This document shows, one piece after another, positions 18,415 through 27,370 of a stretch of DNA of 64,000 nucleotides (positions within the stretch are counted from its first letter, which is position 1; the number at the start of each line of letters is the position of its first letter). The stretch lies in NCBI GenBank assembly GCA_027064095.1, contig JAMOQI010000036.1, positions 31,812 through 95,811 on the forward strand, given 5' to 3'. A program made the translations under genes and the position numbers. Source of the DNA: Bacteroidales bacterium (GTDB lineage Bacteria; Bacteroidota; Bacteroidia; Bacteroidales; UBA1556). The notes under the pieces are model-generated. The model was not told the DNA's origin, made no database searches, and saw only the letters and a program-made list of their open reading frames with translations.

Positions 18415-21400
18415 ATGAAAACACACATTTTTTTAAAGGTATTTTTCACAGTTTTACTTTTTATTTCATTTTCGTCAAATATTTATTCTCAAGAATATTA
18501 TTTCGATACTTTTGGTGTTCATGAAGGAATACCTGATTCTAAAGTAAAGGCTATTGTTCAAAGTGATGATGGCTATATTTGGCTTGGCACCTCTAGTGGG
18601 TTATCACGATTTGATGGTGAGACTTTTACAAATTATAGTGTTGAAGATGGAGTAGCTCCATTAGGTGTATCTAAAATATTTATCGATTCTCATAAAAATA
18701 TTTGGATTGGGCATTTTGCCGGAGGTGTTACTATTTATAGAAATAATAAGTTTGAAACTTTTGATTTGGATAGCGTGTCGGGTGACATTACTGATTTTGT
18801 AGAAGATAGTACTAATAATATATGGATTTCAACATCAGAAAGTGGAGTTTATGTAGTAAATACGTCTACTGATAAATTCTTTATAGAGAAACACTTAATG
18901 GCAAGTGATGGATTAGGCAATATTATATTTTCAATGAGTAATACTAATTCGTTGGGAATGCTATTTGTTACTAGATACGGTGTAAAATTCTTTAATAAAA
19001 AAGTAAATGAATATGAATTTGTAAATGATCAATTTTTTGCTTGGCCACATTATTTCAATATTATTAAAGTATTCGAGGATAATAGTAATGGAATTTGGGT
19101 AGGTACTTTTAATGGCGGTCTTTATTATTACAAAGATATTAATACAAAGCCTATTATCTATGACAAAAGGGATGGTTTAGCAATGAATTTTGTCAGTTAT
19201 ATCTACCAGAGTAGGGATAGTGCTATATGGGTAGCAACTTTTGGAGGTGGTGTAAATAGATTTAAGAATTCAAAAATTAGTAATTACAATATAGAAAATG
19301 GGTTACCGGATAATAAGATTAATACAATTTATCAAGATTATGAAGGGAATATTCTTTTTGGGACTTATTCAAAAGGACTTGCTATTTATAAGGGAGATGG
19401 ATTTATAAATTACAGGAAATTTATCTCTGATAAGCCTTTACAAGTAAATGCAATAGTGAAAACTTCAGTTAATGTTTCTTGGTTTGGTACAAATGTGGGG
19501 CTGTTTAAGTACATAACAACTGACGGGCAAAAAGATATAGAAGCGTTTTATAAAGATGATATTAATCTGCAATCAAATGATATTAGATCTTTAAAAATAG
19601 ATAAAGATAAAAATATTTGGATTGGAACTTTCGGTGGCGGTTTGTCGATGTACAATTATACTACTAAAAAAATAGAGTATCCTTACTATCCAAATATGCT
19701 AATACTACAATCAAATAAAGTACCCAATGTTACAGCTTTAGAGATTGATAAAGAGGGCAATATTTGGATTGGAAGTAATGGAGGACTAATTTATTTTGAA
19801 CCAAAAAATAATAAGACAGATATTTTAACACAGGGAAATGGATTGCAAAATAATGACATTTCTTCATTGTATTGTGATGATAATGCTACTGTTTGGATTG
19901 GACATCAGGACAAAGGTATTTCAAGAATTGATGGTAGCAAGATATCTAAGTATGATATTGGAGTACAAATTACACCAACATGCTTTTTAGGAAATGAAAA
20001 GGACTTGTGGGTAGGAACACAAGGCCTTGGATTATTTCATTTGAAAGGAAAAAAAGTATTCGAGCATTATAGTATAGATAATGGTTTGCTCTCTAACTTA
20101 ATTACAGCATTGAGTAGTGATGAGAAAGGAAATATTATTATTGGAACAAATAGGGGGCTTAATAAAATAAACCTTACAGATTCAATTATAGGTTCCTTTG
20201 GTCCTAAGGAGGGTTTTGTTGGTATAGAAGTTAAACCAAATGCATTTTATAAAACTCAGAATGGCAATATATTATGTGGTACTGCTTTAGGGTTGACATT
20301 AATTCAAACAAATAATTTATTTGTAAATTATAAGCCGGCTATTATTAATATTAAGCGACTAAGAGTTAATCTTCAAGATTGGCCATTAAAACAAGGTGCT
20401 AAGTTTGAATATAACAATAATTCAATACTTATTGATTATAAAGCCATATGTATTTCAGATGCTTCTGAAGTGCAGTATAAAGTTAGATTGCTTGGAGCTG
20501 AAACAGAATGGCAACCACTGACGAAACAGACCTATGCAAATTTTCCGGCATTACCTCCGGGTGAGTATGTTTTTGAGGTTAAGGCAAGAAATAACTCCGG
20601 TATTTGGAATAATCATCCACAGCAGTACAGATTTACTATTTTACCTCCGTTTTGGCAAACAATATGGTTTTATACTATTGCAATAGTTGTACTTATTATT
20701 TCTATAGTTTTATTTGTAAAAATTAGAGAACGCCAATTATTAAAAGAAAAAGCTGAACTGGAAAGCAAAGTAAAAGAAAGAACAGTAGAAGTTAGGATGA
20801 AAAATCAACTTCTTGCTAAAAAGAATAAGGATATTACCGATAGTATAAACTATGCAAGAAGAATTCAAAGGGCAATAATGCCGCCACAAACAAAAATGAA
20901 TGAATTGTTAGCCTCTTCATTTATTTATTATAGACCCAAAGATATAGTTAGTGGTGATTTCCATTGGAATACATTTCATAACAATAGACTTATTGTTACA
21001 GCTGCAGATTGTACAGGTCATGGTGTACCAGGTGCTTTTATGAGTATGATAAGCATTAGTTCGCTAAATAAAATTGTTAAAGAGAAACAAATTACCGATC
21101 CAGCTAGAATTCTTGATAGTTTGAGATATGACATTATCAATGACCTGAAGCAAAGTGGCGATATGCAAACAAAAGATGGTTTAGATATAGCATTGCTTTC
21201 TATTGATACTGAAAATAAAATAATTGATTACGCTGGCGCATATAACTCAATGTATGTTGTCAAAAAATATCCTGTAAATAAATCAGTGCTAAACTATGAT
21301 TTTAATTACTCCATTTTTAATGATAGACTCATAGAGGTAAAAGCAGATAGAATGCCTATCGGTATGTCTGATAGAATGAATTTAAATTTTACAACTAAGA

Positions 21401-21633
21401 GGATGCAGATGGAAGCAGGTGACAGAGTTTATATCACTACAGATGGTTATATTGACCAATTTGGTGGAGAAAAAGGGAAGAAGTTTATGTCTAAAAGGTT
21501 TAAAAATCTTTTGTTGGAATTGCCATATATGAACTCCGAAAATGCATTGCAAAAACTTGATAAACAATTTATTGAGTGGAGAGGGGAGCATGAACAAATA
21601 GATGATGTTTTAGTAATTGGCATTTGTTTTTAA
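18415..21633 (+). CDS. Periplasmic propeller sensor (reg_prop + Y_Y_Y) fused through TM/coiled coil to a SpoIIE/PP2C phosphatase
   Basis: Repeated IWIGTxxGGL blades; Y_Y_Y-like FEVKARNNSGIWNNHPQQYRFTILPPFW; SpoIIE pattern YARRIQRAIMPP...YYRPKDIVSGDFHW...DCTGHGVPGAFMSM. Start moved to 18415 because 18370 lies in the terminator. Confidence 0.88.
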   Translation: MKTHIFLKVFFTVLLFISFSSNIYSQEYYFDTFGVHEGIPDSKVKAIVQSDDGYIWLGTSSGLSRFDGETFTNYSVEDGVAPLGVSKIFIDSHKNIWIGHFAGGVTIYRNNKFETFDLDSVSGDITDFVEDSTNNIWISTSESGVYVVNTSTDKFFIEKHLMASDGLGNIIFSMSNTNSLGMLFVTRYGVKFFNKKVNEYEFVNDQFFAWPHYFNIIKVFEDNSNGIWVGTFNGGLYYYKDINTKPIIYDKRDGLAMNFVSYIYQSRDSAIWVATFGGGVNRFKNSKISNYNIENGLPDNKINTIYQDYEGNILFGTYSKGLAIYKGDGFINYRKFISDKPLQVNAIVKTSVNVSWFGTNVGLFKYITTDGQKDIEAFYKDDINLQSNDIRSLKIDKDKNIWIGTFGGGLSMYNYTTKKIEYPYYPNMLILQSNKVPNVTALEIDKEGNIWIGSNGGLIYFEPKNNKTDILTQGNGLQNNDISSLYCDDNATVWIGHQDKGISRIDGSKISKYDIGVQITPTCFLGNEKDLWVGTQGLGLFHLKGKKVFEHYSIDNGLLSNLITALSSDEKGNIIIGTNRGLNKINLTDSIIGSFGPKEGFVGIEVKPNAFYKTQNGNILCGTALGLTLIQTNNLFVNYKPAIINIKRLRVNLQDWPLKQGAKFEYNNNSILIDYKAICISDASEVQYKVRLLGAETEWQPLTKQTYANFPALPPGEYVFEVKARNNSGIWNNHPQQYRFTILPPFWQTIWFYTIAIVVLIISIVLFVKIRERQLLKEKAELESKVKERTVEVRMKNQLLAKKNKDITDSINYARRIQRAIMPPQTKMNELLASSFIYYRPKDIVSGDFHWNTFHNNRLIVTAADCTGHGVPGAFMSMISISSLNKIVKEKQITDPARILDSLRYDIINDLKQSGDMQTKDGLDIALLSIDTENKIIDYAGAYNSMYVVKKYPVNKSVLNYDFNYSIFNDRLIEVKADRMPIGMSDRMNLNFTTKRMQMEAGDRVYITTDGYIDQFGGEKGKKFMSKRFKNLLLELPYMNSENALQKLDKQFIEWRGEHEQIDDVLVIGICF

Positions 21634-21700
21634 TATAGTGAGATATAAATAGTTTTTTTTTATAAATTAGTGGCTTTAAATAATTCATAAAATTTTTGAT

Positions 21701-22243
21701 ATGAATACTTATGAAAAGTTTCGTAAAATGATGGATAATCATATTATGTTATCCTTTAAAGGCGAAATAACATCGGATATAATCAATATGGTTCTTCAAA
21801 TAATGGAAACAAGGTTAGATGCCGTTGCAGAAAAGGGAAGTGTTAGAAAAAAGATATTTAACGTCCTTGTAGAGTGTATGCAAAATTTGTATCACCACTC
21901 AGAGCCTGAGGTGCCTGGTCAAATTCATACCAGGCGAGCAATGTTGGAGCTTTCCTTTAATGAAGATTATTATTTTATTTTGACTGGTAATTATATCAAA
22001 AATAAAGAAATAAAACGTCTTAAAGAACGAATAGATAGAGTTAATTCTTTATCAAAAGAAGAATTAAGAAAATATTACAGAGAAATACTTGATAACAACA
22101 GGATTTCGGATAAAGGAGGAGCTGATTTAGGTATGATTGATATGGCTCGTAAATCAGGTCAAAAACTTGATTATAACTTTACCGAAGTTAATGACGAACT
22201 ATCATTTTTTGACTTGACTGTTAAAGTTGCTAAGAAAAAATAG
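21701..22243 (+). CDS. SiaB-like (DUF6272-type) protein kinase
   Basis: GHKL-like N-box FNVLVECMQNLYHHSE and glycine segment ISDKGGADLGMIDMARKSG; followed by a SiaC-like gene. Confidence 0.8.
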   Translation: MNTYEKFRKMMDNHIMLSFKGEITSDIINMVLQIMETRLDAVAEKGSVRKKIFNVLVECMQNLYHHSEPEVPGQIHTRRAMLELSFNEDYYFILTGNYIKNKEIKRLKERIDRVNSLSKEELRKYYREILDNNRISDKGGADLGMIDMARKSGQKLDYNFTEVNDELSFFDLTVKVAKKK

Positions 22244-22279
22244 AATTTACATTTATTAATTATAAATAAAATTACGAAG

Positions 22280-22663
22280 ATGGATAATTTAAATATAGAA
22301 GGAACAAAACAAACTCCAGAAATTGATTTTGATGCTGCATCTGGAATATTAAAGATTTCTGGAAGATCTATCCCTGAAAATACTTTTGAGTTCTTTAATC
22401 CAGTGTTATTATGGCTTGACTCTTATGCTGCTGAAGCCCCCGAAAAAGTTATAGCTAAAATTAATCTTGAATATTTTAATACAAGCTCTTCAAAGTATAT
22501 TTTGGAAGTTCTTAAAAGATTGAAGAATATATTACATGACGGAAAAGATGTATTAGTACAATGGTATTATGAGGAAGATGATGAAGAGATGATGGAAACA
22601 GGCGAGGATTATGAAGATGTAAGTGGCTTGCCTTTTGAAATTATTGCTGTAGAAGAGGATTAA
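22280..22663 (+). CDS. SiaC-like (DUF1987) regulatory phosphoprotein
   Basis: TPEIDFDAASGILKISGRSIPENTFEFFNPVLLWLDSY; LEYFNTSSSK with Thr at residue 68. Confidence 0.85.
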   Translation: MDNLNIEGTKQTPEIDFDAASGILKISGRSIPENTFEFFNPVLLWLDSYAAEAPEKVIAKINLEYFNTSSSKYILEVLKRLKNILHDGKDVLVQWYYEEDDEEMMETGEDYEDVSGLPFEIIAVEED

Positions 22664-22668
22664 TATAA

Positions 22669-23190
22669 ATGGCTAAACAAAGTATATATCAACGTGAGAT
22701 TGAGAATCTTGAACAAAGTAAGTCTTTTCTTAAAAGGAGTGAATACTCTAAATTAGAATTGCAACTTGAGTTCAAAAAGATAGTTGAGAATTATGAAGAA
22801 CTCATTGATCAGGTAAAGATAATTACTAAGATTAGTGATAGGCTTCAGAAGAAGTTGAATAGAACTAATGAAGCATTAGAGAATTCGAATAATCAGTTAG
22901 CTGAGCTAAATAGTCAGCTTAATGAAACTATTGACCAGCTTACTGAAGCAAAAATAGGTAGGCGTGCTGCCACTATTGTTATGATGGTTGCTATAGCGCT
23001 TTTTATTATTTCAGAAGCTTTTATTGAACCTCAAATTGATAAAATGTTTTCTGATAATTTTATTGTAGGTCTGGGCCTTAAATTGGTAGTTGCGATTCTT
23101 ATTAAGCCGGGTGAAGATTTTGCTAATAAATATATGCTTCGTAAAGCAAGAAAAAAACAACTTGAAGATGCTAAGGTGCAAGGTCATTAG
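22669..23190 (+). CDS. Coiled-coil protein with two C-terminal TM segments, last gene of the SiaABC-like unit
   Basis: Heptad-rich N-terminus (LINRTNEALENSNNQLAELNSQLNE-type region) followed by AATIVMMVAIALFIISEAFIE and FIVGLGLKLVVAILI; starts 6 nt after siaC-like stop. Confidence 0.75.
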   Translation: MAKQSIYQREIENLEQSKSFLKRSEYSKLELQLEFKKIVENYEELIDQVKIITKISDRLQKKLNRTNEALENSNNQLAELNSQLNETIDQLTEAKIGRRAATIVMMVAIALFIISEAFIEPQIDKMFSDNFIVGLGLKLVVAILIKPGEDFANKYMLRKARKKQLEDAKVQGH

Positions 23191-23210
23191 TTATTAGAAT
23201 ATTGAAAATA

Positions 23211-23241
23211 AAAAAGTTGTACTAATTAGTACAACTTTTTT
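23211..23241 (+). terminator. Rho-independent terminator after the SiaABC-like unit
   Basis: AAAAAGTTGTACTAATTAGTACAACTTTTTT, near-perfect hairpin with T run. Confidence 0.9.
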
Positions 23242-23303
23242 ATTTTACATAATTATTATTCTTACATTTGGCGAACACACAATAAATTGAATAAATATAT
23301 TAA

Positions 23304-25658
23304 ATGATTAAGTTACAGATATTTATCCCGTTAATTATAGTCTTTGTTTTTGGCTTTGTTGATATATCTTTTTCTCAAAATGCTACTATTAGAGGTTCTG
23401 TTTATGAGAAGTCTACAGGCCAGCCTATACTTTATACAAATGTTTATCTTAAAGGAACAAATATAGGAGGTGTTACTGATGTCAATGGCTATTTTACTAT
23501 AAGTTATATTCCAAAAGGAAATTATATTTTAACGATTAGTTATATAGGTTTTGATACTTTAAGTATTCCAATTTCAATAAATGGAAATGAAATTATCAAT
23601 AAGAAGCTTTTCTTAGTAAAGTCAGCATACGAAATTTCAGGTGCTACTATTTCTGCAGAAAGACAAACTTCGCTTATTGACCCTACTACTTCCATTGTAA
23701 GAGTGACTCCTAAAACTATGAACCGACTGCCTACAATTGGTGGTCAAGCTGATCTGGCTCAATATTTACAGGTCGTGCCTGGTGTGGTTTTTACTGGCGA
23801 TCAGGGTGGACAGCTATATATTAGGGGAGGTACTCCTGTTCAGAATTTAGTCTTACTTGATGGAATGATAGTTTATAATCCATTTCATTCCATTGGTTTG
23901 TTTTCAGTTTTTGATGTAGATATTATTCGCAATGCAGATGTTTATACAGGAGGTTTTGGCGCTGAATATGGAGGTAGAATTTCTTCTGTTATGGATATTA
24001 CTACCAGATATGGGAACCCTTATAGAACTGCCGGTAAAATTGATATAAATACTTTTGGTGCAAAATTATTAGTTGAAGGGCCAATTGTGAAACCCAAAAC
24101 TCCTGAATCCGGTAGTATTACATATATGCTTTCTGCTAAGAAATCATATATTGATAAGACTTCTGAATCGGTATATAAATATGTAAATAATGGAGATGGG
24201 CTGCCATTTACTTTTGCAGATTTTTATGGAAAAGTATCTTTTAATGGCAATAATGGCAATAGAATGGATTTTTTTGGTTTTAATTTTAATGATCAAGTTA
24301 GTTATCAGACTATCAATAATTATGAGTGGCATTCCTATGGTGGAGGAATGAAGTTCACGGTTGTACCAGGTTCGTCACCTATGCTTTTAACAGGGCATAT
24401 TTCATATTCTGATTATACTATTAGTTTAAATGATGGTTCAAGTATTCCTAGAAGTAGCGAAGTGGGGGGCTTTAATATGGGCCTGGCTTTTAAATATTTT
24501 TTAGGTAAAAAAAACTCTTTGGATTATGGTGTAGATATCAAAGGTTTTAAAACTAATTTTCAATTTAGTAACTCATTGAATAGAACAATTTACCAAAGGG
24601 AGTCAACCACTGAGATTGCGGGATTCTTAACATCAAGGTTTTTGTTTGGTGCTAAAAAGTTTGCCGGAAGTAAAAACGAAATATCACAACTAATTGTTGT
24701 TCCGGGAATTAGATTGCATTATTATGCTTCGTTATCAAACTTCTCTTTAGAGCCTCGTTTGTCAATGAAGTATAATATCTCACCTAGCTTTAGAATTAAA
24801 GCAGCATCAGGTATTTATTCTCAAAATCTGATAAGTACTGCTTCCGACAGAGATGTTGTGAATTTGTTTTATGGATTTATCTCTGGTCCCGATAACCTTC
24901 AAAAAGAATTTGATGGTGAAAAACTAACACATAAATTACAAAAATCAACACATCTTATTGCTGGTTTTGAATATGATTTTAACAATTATCTAACTCTTAA
25001 TTTTGAAGCTTATTATAAGTGGTTTAATCAGTTAACAAATATGAATAAAAATAAAATTTTTGATGATACTCCTGAATATATTGATAAGCCAGATGCATTA
25101 AAGAAAGATTTTATTATAGAGAAAGGAGATGCTGAAGGTTTTGATGTGTCATTCAAATATCAGAAAAAGCGGATTTATATTTGGGCTGTATATTCATTGT
25201 CTTTTAATCATAGATATGATGGGTTGATAACTTATGTTCCTCATTTTGATAGACGTCATAATGTAAACTTTCTTACTAATTATTCACTTGGAAATAAAAG
25301 GCTCTGGGATATTAATTTTAGGTGGAACTTAGGTTCAGGATTTCCATTTACACCTACTGCAGGAAATTATGAGATAATGAATTTCCAGAATGGAATTGGC
25401 TCAGATTATACTACTAATAATGGAGAAATAGGTATTGTTTATGGGGCAATAAATAGCAAACGATTGCCGCTATATCACCGCTTGGATATTGGTATAAAGA
25501 GACGATTCCCATTTTCAGATCAATCTACATTAGTGGTTTCTCTTAGTGTTACCAATGTTTATAATAGAAATAATATATTCTATATCGATAGAGTAACAAA
25601 TGAGCGTGTTGACCAACTACCATTTATGCCGGCTCTTGGAGTTAGTTTAACTTTTTAG
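23304..25658 (+). CDS. TonB-dependent receptor with carboxypeptidase-like regulatory N-terminal domain
   Basis: ATIRGSVYEKSTGQPILYTNVYLKGTNIGGVTDVNGYFTI; plug motifs GGQLYIRGGTPVQNLVLLDGMIVYNP; barrel-like C-terminus ending LGVSLTF. Confidence 0.9.
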   Translation: MIKLQIFIPLIIVFVFGFVDISFSQNATIRGSVYEKSTGQPILYTNVYLKGTNIGGVTDVNGYFTISYIPKGNYILTISYIGFDTLSIPISINGNEIINKKLFLVKSAYEISGATISAERQTSLIDPTTSIVRVTPKTMNRLPTIGGQADLAQYLQVVPGVVFTGDQGGQLYIRGGTPVQNLVLLDGMIVYNPFHSIGLFSVFDVDIIRNADVYTGGFGAEYGGRISSVMDITTRYGNPYRTAGKIDINTFGAKLLVEGPIVKPKTPESGSITYMLSAKKSYIDKTSESVYKYVNNGDGLPFTFADFYGKVSFNGNNGNRMDFFGFNFNDQVSYQTINNYEWHSYGGGMKFTVVPGSSPMLLTGHISYSDYTISLNDGSSIPRSSEVGGFNMGLAFKYFLGKKNSLDYGVDIKGFKTNFQFSNSLNRTIYQRESTTEIAGFLTSRFLFGAKKFAGSKNEISQLIVVPGIRLHYYASLSNFSLEPRLSMKYNISPSFRIKAASGIYSQNLISTASDRDVVNLFYGFISGPDNLQKEFDGEKLTHKLQKSTHLIAGFEYDFNNYLTLNFEAYYKWFNQLTNMNKNKIFDDTPEYIDKPDALKKDFIIEKGDAEGFDVSFKYQKKRIYIWAVYSLSFNHRYDGLITYVPHFDRRHNVNFLTNYSLGNKRLWDINFRWNLGSGFPFTPTAGNYEIMNFQNGIGSDYTTNNGEIGIVYGAINSKRLPLYHRLDIGIKRRFPFSDQSTLVVSLSVTNVYNRNNIFYIDRVTNERVDQLPFMPALGVSLTF

Positions 25659-25866
25659 AAAATGTTTGGCAGATATGTTTAAGTTCAGAAGGTGGAAGTT
25701 ATTTATAGAGCGGCATTTTAATGTTAATGCTGATTTTACGTGGAAATTAATATACTGTTGGTAATATCGCACAATTATAACAAGTAAATATTCTACACTT
25801 TATAATTTTATTTACATTTAGGATGACTTCTTTTTGGGCTAAGAAACTCATGTGTCTGTTCAATTC

Positions 25867-25893
25867 GAATTATTTGTGAATTATCAGGGTTAA
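25867..25893 (+). repeat. Dispersed intergenic repeat, partial copy
   Basis: GAATTATTTGTGAATTATCAGGGTTAA matches the right-hand part of the repeat. Confidence 0.45.
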
Positions 25894-25983
25894 TATAAAA
25901 TAATAATATTGTTGAATATCAAACGTTGATGGTCATATAAAAATATATTTTTAAGAGAATCACTCTATTAAGATAATGAAGTG

Positions 25984-27360
25984 TTATAAATTAATCATGG
26001 GTCGATTAATACTATGACTAGGGAAAATAAAGTTAATGCCAAAATGGAAATTCGCATATCGAACTTTATTAGGGAAAATTATCCCATAAACATTATCCGT
26101 TACAAAATATACTTGAAGGGGTTCAAAGTTTGCAACAAAACCAACACCAAGATTTAGATAGCTTCTATTAATGATGCTATAATTTGCTGTAACACCGAAG
26201 TTTTTATTGAGCTGTCTATAGTAAGATGCTGTAAAAGATGGTCTAATAACACCTTTGAAAATCTCTATTCTTACTAAAGCCCCTACTGTTTCTACATCAC
26301 TAAGTTTGTAGTTTGCACCTAAATATATTTTGGCAGTTAAGGGTACTTTAAACTTTTCTACAGATTCTTTTATATCAAATAAATCAGTTAAAGAGTCTTT
26401 TATTTCTTCAATTCTTGCATCTACCTCATCATCTGATAAACCGTCAAATTGATTAATATCTATTCCTTTATATGTAAATTCGATATTCGAAGAGTAAGTT
26501 TTTAACCATCTATCATAGGAAATATACCCTAAGTCTAGCACTGAAGCCGAGAAACTCCATTGGTCATCAAGTTTATAGCTAGCTCCTAAGTCAATTCCCA
26601 TACCGAAATTTGAACCATAAAAAGCATATTCGCTCCAGCTAACATCTGAAGAGTCTTTTTTATTAGCAGGAAGAGATGTGTTTACAGATATATCAGTTTT
26701 TATGTCTAGGTAGTAATAATCTTTAGTTGTGGTGAGGCTTAAATCTGTATTCTCAGAGTTAATACCACTTTTGCCAAAAAGAAATTTTGCTTTAATGCCA
26801 AAATTCCATTGATCGTCAAATTGATAAGCCGCTCCAAGTGCGTATTCGCGATATTGTAATGCCTTTATTGCCAATGGACTTGCCTTAATTGTTTCGTCAA
26901 TATGGTCGCCATTGCCTTCAAAGGCTAGCGAAACAAGACTTTTAGAATACATTGAATTTACATCTGCTATGTCAGAAATAGCAGCAGAGAAATAAAACTT
27001 CTTCCACTTCATACCTCCATATAGCCATTGATTGGTGGTCCTGAAATTAATATTATTGCCATTTTTGATATTAGAAAGAATACTTTCTGTATTTAGGCTT
27101 ATGGAGTCACCAATAGGGCTAAATATCTGATTATATCTGGCACCACTTGTTCCATAACTTCCCAAAGTTGATGAAATTCCTGGAAAACCAAAATGATATT
27201 TATAGTTAGGTATATAAGATGGATTCAATAAGTTAGTCTGTGGAACAGTTTTAAGGCTGTTAAAACCTAAATCATATTGTGCTATAGCTTTGTTACCCAT
27301 AGAGAAAAAGCTTAAAGCAATTGTAATAAATAATAGTTCTCTTATATTAATCATTTTCAA
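25984..27360 (-). CDS. DUF5723-like outer-membrane protein
   Basis: Signal peptide; YDLGFNSLKTVPQTNLLNPSYIPNYKYHFGFP; barrel-like repeats. Confidence 0.7.
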   Translation of the reverse strand: MKMINIRELLFITIALSFFSMGNKAIAQYDLGFNSLKTVPQTNLLNPSYIPNYKYHFGFPGISSTLGSYGTSGARYNQIFSPIGDSISLNTESILSNIKNGNNINFRTTNQWLYGGMKWKKFYFSAAISDIADVNSMYSKSLVSLAFEGNGDHIDETIKASPLAIKALQYREYALGAAYQFDDQWNFGIKAKFLFGKSGINSENTDLSLTTTKDYYYLDIKTDISVNTSLPANKKDSSDVSWSEYAFYGSNFGMGIDLGASYKLDDQWSFSASVLDLGYISYDRWLKTYSSNIEFTYKGIDINQFDGLSDDEVDARIEEIKDSLTDLFDIKESVEKFKVPLTAKIYLGANYKLSDVETVGALVRIEIFKGVIRPSFTASYYRQLNKNFGVTANYSIINRSYLNLGVGFVANFEPLQVYFVTDNVYGIIFPNKVRYANFHFGINFIFPSHSINRPMINL

Positions 27361-27370
27361 TAGTTTGTCC

